Assembly (NCBI GenBank): GCA_026710435.1
Contig: JAPOQZ010000254.1
Location: forward strand, 38,604 to 102,603
Direction: 5' to 3'
Length of the DNA: 64,000 bases
Source of the DNA: a bacterium
GTDB taxonomy: Bacteria > Actinomycetota > Acidimicrobiia > Spongiisociales > Spongiisociaceae
The notes beneath the pieces are model-generated. The model had not been told where the DNA came from and ran no database searches. It saw only the letters and a program-made list of their open reading frames with translations. The translations under genes were made by a program, and so were the position numbers. This document shows, one piece after another, positions 7,488 to 15,887 of this stretch; the stretch's first letter is position 1, and each line of letters begins with the position of its first letter.

Positions 7488-9077
7488 ATGGTGCTGGTCG
7501 GATACGTGAGCGACGAGTTCTACGTCGCCATCCCGGATGTCGAGATCGAGTTCACGAGCGGAACGACCTCGGTCCGGTCCCGATCCCGCGCATCCGGGTC
7601 GGTTCATGCCGCCGTCGATCCGGGCGCCTACCGTGTCTACCTGACCCGCGGGGGCTTCACGCCCAAGTGGGTCGACATGGAGGTTGAGGAGGGCCGGATT
7701 CACCACTTCCGGCTGCTGTCGGACAATCTCAGCGGCTATGTGTGGCCTAAGTGGACCAGGTCCGGCGAGGTTGGACAGGTCCGCCTCCACTCACCGCACG
7801 ACTCGGTCGTGACCCTCTGGCGGTACGGATGGGAACGCGAGTTCATCTCAAAGCTGGGTCACTTCGACGACGAGCCGCGCGGGGCATACGCTCAGATACT
7901 CCCGGACGGTGACGTGACCCGGTCAGGCGTTAAGTGGAGCGACCACGGTTACTCGTTCCCCGAGGTCGATCCGAGGGTCTACGTGACGGCGCCCGAGCGA
8001 TCAGGGCTCTACTATTTCCACGCCAAGGACACGACCGGGGCTTTCTTCTCCTTCCCGTGGATCGTTGCGCCCCGGAAACCGCATCAGCGGTTGGCCGTCC
8101 TTGCGTCCAACATCAACTGGAACTGCTACAACCATTACGGGGGACGCAGCAACTACGTCTCCGCCATCACGCTCTCCCCCATACCCCACTTCAACTTCCG
8201 CCAGGAGGAGGTCTACTACACGGACCCGGCTCTCCAGCCTTGGATAGCGGACGAGTACGACCCGCTGTCGTTCGACCGTCCCGAACCCCTCAACATGACG
8301 GAAGAGAACGGGAAGATCATCGATCCGATGGAACGCCGCGGCGAGGAACACGTCGCGCCGGCCGAATGGCGGCTGCTCGGATGGCTCGAGCGGGAGGGGT
8401 TCGGCTACGACTATTACGCCGAGACCCAGTTGCACTTCGACGAGATGCCCCTCGAGGACTACGAGGTGTTGATCATCAGCACCCATCCCGAGTACTGGTC
8501 GGCCAAGATGTACTACCAGGTCAAGTCGTGGGTGTTCGACGGGGGTGGCAAGCTCATGGTGCTAGGAGGCAACAGCCTCAACTGCGAAGTGGAGTTCTTG
8601 GATACTACGACGATCACCGTGCGGAACAACGACCACCGTAAGCGCCCTCGGGGCTACGAGAGCCGGTTCGGGACCCGGCACGAATCCGAGGCGCATCTGA
8701 CCGGAGTGGTAACGACCCACACCGGCTACGAGACCGGCGCCCCCTACCGGGTGATCGACCCTTCCCATTGGGCTCTGGCAGGAACCGGCCTATCCGAAGG
8801 TGACCTCTTCGGCACGGAGTCGCTTGACCGGCGGGCGCCGGGCGGCGCCTCCGGGCACGAGACCGACAAACGGACTCCATCGTCCCCACCTGGAATCAGC
8901 CTGATCGCCAAGGGAACAAATCCCGACGACGGCGGCGCGGAGATGGTCCATCACCGGACCCCGAGCGGCGGCGAGGTGTTCTCGGTCGCTTCCATCTCCT
9001 ACACCTGCTCGATCGCGGTCGACGACCAGATCTCGAAGGTGACCCGTAACGTTCTCGAACGGTTCCTGGGCTCGTGA
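7488..9077 (+). CDS. N,N-dimethylformamidase large-subunit-like protein
   Basis: 529 residues. Residues 1-80 look like a carboxypeptidase-regulatory or Ig-like beta domain. The rest matches the C-terminal catalytic region of the N,N-dimethylformamidase beta subunit, with NWNCYNHYGGRSNY, YWSAKMYYQVKSWV and STHPEYW segments and a glutamine-amidotransferase-like fold. In the characterised enzyme a mononuclear iron is bound by two Tyr and one Glu, and Tyr-rich segments are present here. No small alpha subunit is adjacent. The actual substrate, perhaps another N-alkyl amide, is not deducible. It lies 31 bp before the phosphodiesterase, probably in the same transcript. Confidence 0.75.
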   Translation: MVLVGYVSDEFYVAIPDVEIEFTSGTTSVRSRSRASGSVHAAVDPGAYRVYLTRGGFTPKWVDMEVEEGRIHHFRLLSDNLSGYVWPKWTRSGEVGQVRLHSPHDSVVTLWRYGWEREFISKLGHFDDEPRGAYAQILPDGDVTRSGVKWSDHGYSFPEVDPRVYVTAPERSGLYYFHAKDTTGAFFSFPWIVAPRKPHQRLAVLASNINWNCYNHYGGRSNYVSAITLSPIPHFNFRQEEVYYTDPALQPWIADEYDPLSFDRPEPLNMTEENGKIIDPMERRGEEHVAPAEWRLLGWLEREGFGYDYYAETQLHFDEMPLEDYEVLIISTHPEYWSAKMYYQVKSWVFDGGGKLMVLGGNSLNCEVEFLDTTTITVRNNDHRKRPRGYESRFGTRHESEAHLTGVVTTHTGYETGAPYRVIDPSHWALAGTGLSEGDLFGTESLDRRAPGGASGHETDKRTPSSPPGISLIAKGTNPDDGGAEMVHHRTPSGGEVFSVASISYTCSIAVDDQISKVTRNVLERFLGS

Positions 9078-9108
9078 CTCCACTCCCCCACATCCGCCGG
9101 ACCGTTCC

Positions 9109-11127
9109 ATGAACCGGGTACTCCTGTTCGGGATCGACCAGATGATCCTGCCCCTAACCGAGCAACTGATGCAGCAGCGGACCTACGCGAACCTGGAACG
9201 GGTCCTCCATGGCGAGGGTGCGGTGTCGGAAGCCATTCCGTGCTGGCCTGCCTGGACCCCGACCAATTGGGCAACCATCGCTACCGGGGCGGATCCCGGG
9301 GCGCACGGGGTAATAAGCTGGGAGGTGTCCCTGCCCGATGGCCGCTGGCTGACCAGCTTCCACTCCTCGGCAGTGCGCGCCGAGACTCTATGGGAGGCCG
9401 CCGACCGAGCCGGGTTGAAGGTCGGGCTGGTGCACTACCCTGCGTCGTGGCCATCACGCTTGGAGAACGGCTTCGTGATCGACGGCTGCGCCCTGCCCGA
9501 CTACGGCCAGACCCCCTTCGAACTGGTGTCGGGTCAGGGGTACTGCACCGACACCAACCTTCCCATCTCGCAGCGGGTCTCCTTCGATTCCGAGTCCCGG
9601 TGGACCAATCTCGGCGGGGGATTGCAACCCAGAACCGGCACGCTCGAGGTAGTCGCCAAGGTGGGCGGGGCCGTCACCCGGGTGCCGTTCGCGGTCACCG
9701 GCGACAACCGGTACGACCGTATCGTCCTCAGCCTGTCGAGGGACGGGCACGACCTACTGGCCACGGTGCAGGTAGCGGAGTGGAGCGATTGGTTCGTAGT
9801 CCCGGTAGGTGGGATCGAGGGGCGCACCCGGATACGGCTGATCCGCTGCGACCCGCAGAGGGGAGACTTCCACCTCTGGCGTAGCCAGATACTTCCGGTC
9901 AACGGTCCATCCGAACCCGGTTGGATCCTCGATGACCTCACGCGGCGGCTCGGGCCCTACCAGGAACACGTCAGCGAGATCGCCGCGCTGGGCGGAGCGG
10001 CCGACTACGAGAGCCTCGCCGATGAAGCCCGCTATCAGATCCGCTGGTTCGCCCGCGCCATGCTGGAGTTGCTGGACCGATACGGATGCTCGCTGGTCGG
10101 GTTCCACTGGCACTGGCTGGACTGGGTCAACCATTTACATCTCGGGCATGTGGACCCCGACTGGGCCCACTACCGAGCGGACGGAGCAGAAGAACACCTC
10201 GAAGTGATCCACGACGCGGTTGCCATGATCGACGAGGCGCTCGGCATCGTCCTCGACGGTCTCCGGGACGACGACCTCCTCATCCTCGTGGCGGACCACG
10301 GCAACCTGCCCGTGGACCGGATGATCAACTTCCGGCGCTACTTCGTGGAGACCGGGCGGACCGTGCTCGTCGACCCGGGGGGTTCCATCGACGAGGCGAA
10401 CACGGATTGGGACCGGACCCAGGTGTACGTTCCCGACCGTCTCAACGCCCCGGAGATACGCCTCAACCCGGCGCTAGACCCCGGACAGGCCGGGGAAGTG
10501 ATGACAGAGGTGATACGGGATCTTCGCACTCTGGTCGATCCCGACACCGGTAAGACGCCTATCGCCCTGGCCTTGCCCAAGCGCGAGGCGGCACTGCTCG
10601 GCTGGTACGGCCCGGACGCCGGTGACATCCTCGTCATCCTCGAATCCGGGTACGTGTGGGACACCGAGGCCCATATCGACGCCGAGATCATCGATGCGGC
10701 GATAGAAAGCGACGTGGCTCCGCACTGGCATGGCGCCGTTCCGTCTCCGGTGTTCTCGGACCATCCCCCACCCGAGACAGCCGCCCACGGCCATGTACTT
10801 CCCACAGCCGCAACCTCGCTGTCGTCCAATATGGCCATCCTCGCCATGGTCGGCGGTCCGGCCAGCCGCGGGTACCGGAGGGATCCGGAACGGTTGGGTC
10901 CGGTATGGCTCAAGGACATCGCGCCGACCATCGCCCATGTGCTCGGTATCCCACCACCCCGCCACAGCTCGGGTGGCGTTCTGCACGACTTCCTGGGTCG
11001 GGATCCCGGAACCCTGGAGCGGGACACGGACCCGCCTTCCCACTACCGGATACCGAGAGATGTCAAGGATGCCCAAGTCGGCATGTACGACTTCTCGATC
11101 CTTGACACGCCTGCCGCCGATAGCTGA
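9109..11127 (+). CDS. alkaline phosphatase superfamily / type I phosphodiesterase
   Basis: 672 residues. The N-terminus MNRVLLFGIDQM supplies the first metal-binding Asp (Asp10). TPTNWATIATGADPGAHGV carries the nucleophile Thr (about residue 52) and the conserved G-x-x-P-x-x-HG stretch. LLILVADHGN supplies further metal ligands near the middle, and a late AAHGHVLPT contains another His. This is the nucleotide pyrophosphatase/phosphodiesterase branch, unusually long because of a beta-rich insertion at about residues 140-270. No signal peptide is seen, so it is probably cytoplasmic. Clustering with amide and ester hydrolases suggests a role in a catabolic pathway, not in phosphate starvation. 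Confidence 0.75.
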   Translation: MNRVLLFGIDQMILPLTEQLMQQRTYANLERVLHGEGAVSEAIPCWPAWTPTNWATIATGADPGAHGVISWEVSLPDGRWLTSFHSSAVRAETLWEAADRAGLKVGLVHYPASWPSRLENGFVIDGCALPDYGQTPFELVSGQGYCTDTNLPISQRVSFDSESRWTNLGGGLQPRTGTLEVVAKVGGAVTRVPFAVTGDNRYDRIVLSLSRDGHDLLATVQVAEWSDWFVVPVGGIEGRTRIRLIRCDPQRGDFHLWRSQILPVNGPSEPGWILDDLTRRLGPYQEHVSEIAALGGAADYESLADEARYQIRWFARAMLELLDRYGCSLVGFHWHWLDWVNHLHLGHVDPDWAHYRADGAEEHLEVIHDAVAMIDEALGIVLDGLRDDDLLILVADHGNLPVDRMINFRRYFVETGRTVLVDPGGSIDEANTDWDRTQVYVPDRLNAPEIRLNPALDPGQAGEVMTEVIRDLRTLVDPDTGKTPIALALPKREAALLGWYGPDAGDILVILESGYVWDTEAHIDAEIIDAAIESDVAPHWHGAVPSPVFSDHPPPETAAHGHVLPTAATSLSSNMAILAMVGGPASRGYRRDPERLGPVWLKDIAPTIAHVLGIPPPRHSSGGVLHDFLGRDPGTLERDTDPPSHYRIPRDVKDAQVGMYDFSILDTPAADS

Positions 11128-11145
11128 ACGCTGCCGAGACCCCGC

Positions 11146-12036
11146 TCACTCCCAATCCGGGAAGGGCTGCTTCCAGTTCTCGTAGATGATCGCGTCTTGT
11201 ATCTCCCTGGGAATGGTCGGCAGCCTCGTACCTTCGACGATGTCGTTGATACGTCTCAGGCCGCTGATCACATTGGTGATGGTCCCTGACGGGTAGTCGG
11301 AGGCCAGCAGCAGCTTGTGGTCGACCCCGTATTCCATGGCGGTGACCATCGCCTGCCAGTAGCGCCACGGCCGGTAGTGGACAGCCGATATGTCCGCGTA
11401 CATGTTGGGCGATTTTCGGACCAGGGCGACGAGATCCTCTTCCCAGGGGTGACCGAGATGCGCGACGATCATCCTCAACTCGGGGAACTCCATGGCTATG
11501 TCCTCCAACTGGAGAGGCAGAGCCCAGCGCAGCCGGGCGCGGCTGGGGAAGGTGGTGCCCTGGTGCCAGATGATGGGGATGCCATATCCGGCACACTTGC
11601 GGAAGAAGTCCCAGTAGGCCCTGTCGGTCGGATCGAAGTGCTGGTAGGTGGGCCCGAGCTTTAGCCCATGTAGACCGAGGTCCTCCACGCAGTGGGTCAG
11701 CTGGTCGATCGCGTCGGATGCCGTCGGGTTCACGGACGCCCAGCCGATCAGCTTCTCCGGATGGGTAGCCACGTATTCGGCAATGAGCTGGTTGGGCACC
11801 ACGATGCCTGTGGGCTCCGCCTGTATCCCGAACACCACGACCTTGTCCGCCGGCGTAGAAGCCTCCCAATGGTCCTCCGGCCGTGAATCGTAGGAGTGCA
11901 GATCGAGATGGGCGCTGTGCACCTCGCCCCCGGACTGCTTCATCTTGACCAGCTTGGACGCCAGGGCTTCCTGGGCGGCCTCCTCCGACCAATGATCCGG
12001 GTACCAGCCTATGTGGGTGTGGATATCGACGATCAC
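11146..12036 (-). CDS. amidohydrolase (Amidohydrolase_2 type)
   Basis: 296-residue metal-dependent hydrolase that begins VIVDIHTHIGWYPDH, with the HxH metal motif at the extreme N-terminus. It continues with GLKLGPTYQHFDP, IIWHQGTTF, MIVAHLGHPWEED and LLASDYP (late Asp). I start at GTG 12036 because AGGAG lies eight bases upstream and the HTH motif follows directly; the longer frame to 12306 adds an Arg/Ser-rich shadow of the next gene. It is a paralogue of the gene at 17094, sharing the YQHFDP and HQGTTF segments. It converges on the phosphodiesterase and follows the metallo-beta-lactamase-like gene. Confidence 0.82.
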   Translation of the reverse strand: MIVDIHTHIGWYPDHWSEEAAQEALASKLVKMKQSGGEVHSAHLDLHSYDSRPEDHWEASTPADKVVVFGIQAEPTGIVVPNQLIAEYVATHPEKLIGWASVNPTASDAIDQLTHCVEDLGLHGLKLGPTYQHFDPTDRAYWDFFRKCAGYGIPIIWHQGTTFPSRARLRWALPLQLEDIAMEFPELRMIVAHLGHPWEEDLVALVRKSPNMYADISAVHYRPWRYWQAMVTAMEYGVDHKLLLASDYPSGTITNVISGLRRINDIVEGTRLPTIPREIQDAIIYENWKQPFPDWE

Positions 12037-12100
12037 GCTTACAGCTCCTCTCCAGGCCGGCCCCTGCCCCGACGGTGGGCCGGATGGGATGTCGGCGGGA

Positions 12101-12886
12101 TCATGGGGCGATGATCCCGTCCGGATACCGGTCGAAGACCTTGACGTCGTGGATCGGGACGATGTGCCGGGCCGTTGCCCGCACCCGCGCGTAGCAGTCG
12201 AGCGCCTCGTACATGTTCTCGCAGAGACCGAGCATCTCACCGTCCTCCACGTTCTCGTAGAAGAAGTACGAGTCGGAGATGGCGACCGTTCCGACCGCGG
12301 TGTCAACCTCCACGACGATCGACTCCCGGTGGTGAGCCCCCGACCACCATGTCCGGAGGCCCGGAGCGACCTCGTCCTCGTCCTCCAGCAGGGCGACCCG
12401 ATCCCAGCTGTCGGTGACGAGATCCACCAGGGTGTCCCGGGGAATCGACCGCCAGCGGTCGTCGTGGGGGTGGTCGTGCGTGGTGTGGAAGTGGATCCAG
12501 CCCCGTCTGGCGATGCAGATCCGGGCAGATCTGAACTTGTGGAGCGTCCCGGTGGTGTACAGCTCCAGCGGGGTCAGCAAGATATGGGTGATGTCATCGG
12601 GTGTGAGGCCAACAGTCTCCAGGGCGCCGGTCATGTAGTGCTCCGGCTGCCTCTTCAGGTCGCCCTTCGGGGCGTCGTGGAGGTAACGCATCTTCGGCCA
12701 GCCTTCCTCGACCATGGCGGTGTCATCCGGGGGGGAGGTGTTTACGAGAGCCGTTATCCCTCCTCCCTGTATCAGGGTCACGTTGAACCCCAGCGGGTAC
12801 ATCTTGTCCCAGTGGCTCATCCAGAAGACCTCCGGTCCCGCGATCAGCGACTCGCCGACGCTCAGGACTCTCACCGAGTACTCCAT
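12101..12886 (-). CDS. metallo-beta-lactamase fold protein lacking the HxHxDH motif
   Basis: 261 residues. The layout follows lactonase-like metallo-beta-lactamases, with the start MEYSVRVLSVG and the lead-in DDITHILLTPLELYTTG. At that point active members have THxHxDH, but here the text is TPLELYTTGTLHKF. Other motif positions survive in part: GAHHRES, AISDSYF and the C-terminal HIVPIHD. Zinc binding of the usual kind is therefore unlikely, and it may be a non-catalytic or re-purposed member. ATG 12886 has AAGGAG seven bases upstream. It lies 28 bp after the Gfo/Idh gene in the same minus-strand transcript. Confidence 0.65.
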   Translation of the reverse strand: MEYSVRVLSVGESLIAGPEVFWMSHWDKMYPLGFNVTLIQGGGITALVNTSPPDDTAMVEEGWPKMRYLHDAPKGDLKRQPEHYMTGALETVGLTPDDITHILLTPLELYTTGTLHKFRSARICIARRGWIHFHTTHDHPHDDRWRSIPRDTLVDLVTDSWDRVALLEDEDEVAPGLRTWWSGAHHRESIVVEVDTAVGTVAISDSYFFYENVEDGEMLGLCENMYEALDCYARVRATARHIVPIHDVKVFDRYPDGIIAP

Positions 12887-12914
12887 TACTTTGCTCCTTT
12901 TCAGAGGTGACCAT

Positions 12915-13910
12915 TCATCGAGAGAGATCCACCGGCCTGCCCGTCCATGACGATTCGTCCAATGCCAGAGCAACCTCCAGCGCCGCCCGGGCGTCCTCCA
13001 AGGACACCGGCCAATCGCGTATGCCCCGAACCCAGCCCAGGAAGTGGCGGTCCTCGATGGCGACCGAACCTGCCGCGGTGCCTCCGACGTCGAACGAACC
13101 GTGAGTCCTGAGCCACTTGTTCTCCTCGAGCGAGTAGACCCTCGTCGCCGGATCGCGCATCTCGACGTATCCGGCGCCGCGAGTACCGAAGACGGCAAGC
13201 CGGTAGTCCCCCGCCAGCCTCGACCGGTCGTTCATGACCCAGTTGAACTCCACCAACCCGACCGCTCCGCTCGCAAAGCGCAGGGTCGCCACGACTGCGT
13301 CCACCGCGCCGTCTCCCACCGAGGCGGTGGACGCCGGCATGGACTGGACCCGGACGATATCGCCCGCCAGCCAGCGGAGCAGGTCGAGGTCGTGGACGCC
13401 CACCTCGACGGGTAGGGTCGTCCGGTGTGCCAGGAGGCGTCCCTCGAACGCCGGCACGTTGCGGCGAGCACTCAGGCTGACCGGATCACCGATATCACCG
13501 CCCTGCACGCTCCTCGCCAAGGCCAGGTAGTCGGGCTCGAAGCGCATGGTGTGACCCACCGCTAGCCGGCCACCTGTTTGCCGGGTGATCGCGATGATGG
13601 CATCGGCGTCGTCGAGGTCGTGGGCGATCGGCTTCTCGCAGAATACGGGAAGGCCAGCTTCGAGGCAGCGGGCCACTACCGGAAGATGCTGCTCTTGCGG
13701 GGTGCAGACGAAGACCGCTTCGAGCTTACGGCTTGCCAGTAACCGGTCCACATCGGCGAAGAAGCCGACCCCGGAGGGCAAGCTAGCGGCCACGCCCGGG
13801 TCCAGGTCGCAACATGCAACCAGGTCCGCTTCGGGAAGCGCGTCCAGGACCCGGACATGCACCGAGCCCATCATCCCGATACCCACTACCGCGCAGCGGA
13901 CTGGATTCAC
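12915..13910 (-). CDS. Gfo/Idh/MocA family oxidoreductase
   Basis: 331-residue NAD(P)-dependent oxidoreductase. The N-terminal Rossmann motif is AVVGIGMMGSVH, and VFCEKPIAHDL carries the family's EKP catalytic Lys. The C-terminal half has the alpha/beta substrate domain with HDLDLLRWL. Members oxidise sugars, inositols or related polyols. The GTG start at 13910 is preceded by AGGAGG. It heads a minus-strand operon with the metallo-beta-lactamase-like and amidohydrolase genes. It is divergent from the 14071 gene across a gap carrying CGCAA/TTGCG palindromes. A paralogue is at 27888. Confidence 0.87.
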   Translation of the reverse strand: MNPVRCAVVGIGMMGSVHVRVLDALPEADLVACCDLDPGVAASLPSGVGFFADVDRLLASRKLEAVFVCTPQEQHLPVVARCLEAGLPVFCEKPIAHDLDDADAIIAITRQTGGRLAVGHTMRFEPDYLALARSVQGGDIGDPVSLSARRNVPAFEGRLLAHRTTLPVEVGVHDLDLLRWLAGDIVRVQSMPASTASVGDGAVDAVVATLRFASGAVGLVEFNWVMNDRSRLAGDYRLAVFGTRGAGYVEMRDPATRVYSLEENKWLRTHGSFDVGGTAAGSVAIEDRHFLGWVRGIRDWPVSLEDARAALEVALALDESSWTGRPVDLSR

Positions 13911-14029
13911 GCTTGCCTCCTTCCGGCGGTGCCACCGACAGCCGGCACGCTATCGGCTGTTCGGGACCGGTGCTCCATCGGCCGGTATCTTGGTTGACGC
14001 GGCCGGGCAATTACCCAATAATCATGCCA

Positions 14030-14055
14030 CGCAACACCGTTGCGATGCGCGCAAC
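14030..14055. promoter_or_regulatory. palindromic operator candidate CGCAA-N5-TTGCG
   Basis: CGCAACACCGTTGCG (14030-14044) is a palindrome with perfect 6-base arms. A further inverted half-site, CGCAAC, follows at 14050-14055. It lies 27 bases before the ATG at 14071, in the divergent gap with the Gfo/Idh gene. The same 15-base pattern occurs at 21104-21118 beside the IclR regulator, so the IclR protein may bind both. Confidence 0.5.
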
Positions 14056-14070
14056 GCCGGGGAGGGTCGG

Positions 14071-14994
14071 ATGAAGATACAGGAAGCGCTCCGCCGGCAG
14101 GGCCTGGTCAATGCGGTGACGCCGGCGGATAGCGACCGCCGATTTCCCGACGGCGCCGAGTTCCGGATCGAGATCCCGAGCGTCGAGGGTCCCACTGTGC
14201 TGGCCGCGGTGGTAGAACAGGCGGATCGGTACGACCTCACCGTCAACCGCATCTCTCAGGGCAGCGGGGGCATGCTACTCGAGGAGGGCGAACTCCGGGA
14301 GATGGCCGCCATCGGCGCAGAGACGGGTCTCGAGGTGTGCCTGTTCACCGGGCCCAAGGCCGGTTACGACATCGGCGCGTTCAGCCGGTCGGAAGACGGG
14401 CGCAGCCAGTTCGCCCAGATAAGAGGTATGCGCCAGCTGCGGTACGCTGCGGCAGACATCGCCAGGGCTACCGAGGCAGGGATCCGCAGCTTTCTGGTGG
14501 GTGACCTCGGCCTGCTGGCGGTCCTGACCCGGATGCAGGCCGACGGCGACCTCCCCGGCGAGACCGTATGGAAGATCTCGGCCTACATGGGGGTCTCGAA
14601 TCCGGCCTCCGTCCGGCTGCTGGAGGAGATGGGCGCCGGATCGGTCAACATTCCGGCAGACGTGACCCTGGAACAACTCTGGGAGATCAGGTCGGCCGCA
14701 TCCATTCCCATCGACCTATACCTGGAGACTCCCGACAGTATGGGTCCCGTCGTCAGGGGCCACGAGATCGCCGACTTCGTGGCGGTCGGGGCACCGCTGC
14801 ACGCGAAGATGGGCCTTGCCAACGCGGGTGGCGTCTACCCTTCCGGTGGCCAGACGGTCGACACCGCCATTGCCAATGCCCGCGAGAAGGTGCGCCGGGC
14901 TGCCCTCGCTCTGGAATGGCTGAAGAGGGAAAGACCGGCCTCGGTCCAGTCGAAGCCACACGCTGCGGGGCTCGGCATCCCGGTTGTCCCCTAA
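14071..14994 (+). CDS. U32 peptidase-like TIM-barrel protein
   Basis: 307 residues with a start at ATG 14071 behind GGGGAGGG. The pattern of short beta strands and helices, and segments such as SAYMGVSNPASVRLLEEMGAGSVN and SIPIDLYLET, resembles the peptidase U32 family barrel. That family is used in ubiquinone and tRNA hydroxylation and in collagenase-like proteins. The four Cys that bind an FeS cluster in UbiU/UbiV-type members are absent; only one Cys is seen. The assignment is tentative, and another sugar-lyase or epimerase barrel is possible. It is first in a plus-strand operon with creatininase, M20, amidohydrolase and two enolase-superfamily genes. Confidence 0.5.
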   Translation: MKIQEALRRQGLVNAVTPADSDRRFPDGAEFRIEIPSVEGPTVLAAVVEQADRYDLTVNRISQGSGGMLLEEGELREMAAIGAETGLEVCLFTGPKAGYDIGAFSRSEDGRSQFAQIRGMRQLRYAAADIARATEAGIRSFLVGDLGLLAVLTRMQADGDLPGETVWKISAYMGVSNPASVRLLEEMGAGSVNIPADVTLEQLWEIRSAASIPIDLYLETPDSMGPVVRGHEIADFVAVGAPLHAKMGLANAGGVYPSGGQTVDTAIANAREKVRRAALALEWLKRERPASVQSKPHAAGLGIPVVP

Positions 14995-15095
14995 GGGAGT
15001 GTGATCCGCGTCATGAGCAATCCGGTGTCATGTTCCGCGACCTCACCCAGCCTGCACGGTCACGTTCATCCATCCGGCGCGGTGTGGGTTCCTCG

Positions 15096-15887
15096 GTGAG
15101 GCTTCTCTTCGCCGAGTTGACTCGTGATGAGTCCCGAACGATAGCCAGGGACGGCCTGCTGGTCCTACCTGTCGGTGCTACCGAACAGCACGGGCCTCAT
15201 TTGCCGGTCGGGACGGACTCGATCGGCGCCGAACACGTGGCACGGTCAGCGGCGGCGACCGTGGCCGACCGGTTCCCGGTAGCGGTGGCCCCGACCCTCT
15301 GGTACGGGTCGTCTCCCCACCACATACCATTCGGGGGCACAATGTCGCTGACCGCCGGAACATTCCTGTCAGTTCTGATGGACCTCGGGCGGTCGATCGC
15401 CCGCGCTTCCTTCCGGCGGCTCTTCATCGTCAACGGTCACGGCGGGAACCACGAGTTGATCGGTCTCGCCGCACGTGACCTGGCGCTGGAGGAAGGCATG
15501 GATGTGGCGGCATGCTCGTGGTGGCATCTGGCTGCCGAAGGGCTTGCAGCCGCCGGAGCCCGCGAGATCGGTCGGCTTCCCGGCCATGCTGGTGCATTCG
15601 AGACGTCGGTGGTGCTGGCGTTGGAGCCTTCGCTGGTACGAAACCCTCGACCCCATCGACCGGGATGGGTTTCATCCGTCGGCTCCATCGACGTGCCGGT
15701 GAGGGTCGAACGTCCGGGAAGCTGGGAGGCGACCGATGGGTTCACCGACAGCCCTGCTGCCGCATCCGAGGAGTTGGGCCAAACCTTTCTGAAGATCGGC
15801 ATCGAATCGGTGGCTGCTGCCATGATCGACTTCCACGAGGGTTCACCGAGCGCGGAGGGCACTCCTGACGAAAGGAAGAGGACATGA
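15096..15887 (+). CDS. creatininase family amidohydrolase
   Basis: About 263 residues. LPVGATEQHGPHLPVGTD contains the metal-binding Glu, His and Asp of the creatininase/MftE family. FIVNGHGGNHE and GHAGAFETS supply the remaining ligands (His and Glu). Family members open cyclic amides such as creatinine, or cleave formamides and peptides. The start is uncertain: GTG 15096 gives VRLLFAELT as in relatives, but it has a poor ribosome binding site, and an ATG at 15030 is in frame. It overlaps the M20 gene by four bases (ATGA), so the two are translationally coupled. Confidence 0.82.
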   Translation: MRLLFAELTRDESRTIARDGLLVLPVGATEQHGPHLPVGTDSIGAEHVARSAAATVADRFPVAVAPTLWYGSSPHHIPFGGTMSLTAGTFLSVLMDLGRSIARASFRRLFIVNGHGGNHELIGLAARDLALEEGMDVAACSWWHLAAEGLAAAGAREIGRLPGHAGAFETSVVLALEPSLVRNPRPHRPGWVSSVGSIDVPVRVERPGSWEATDGFTDSPAAASEELGQTFLKIGIESVAAAMIDFHEGSPSAEGTPDERKRT

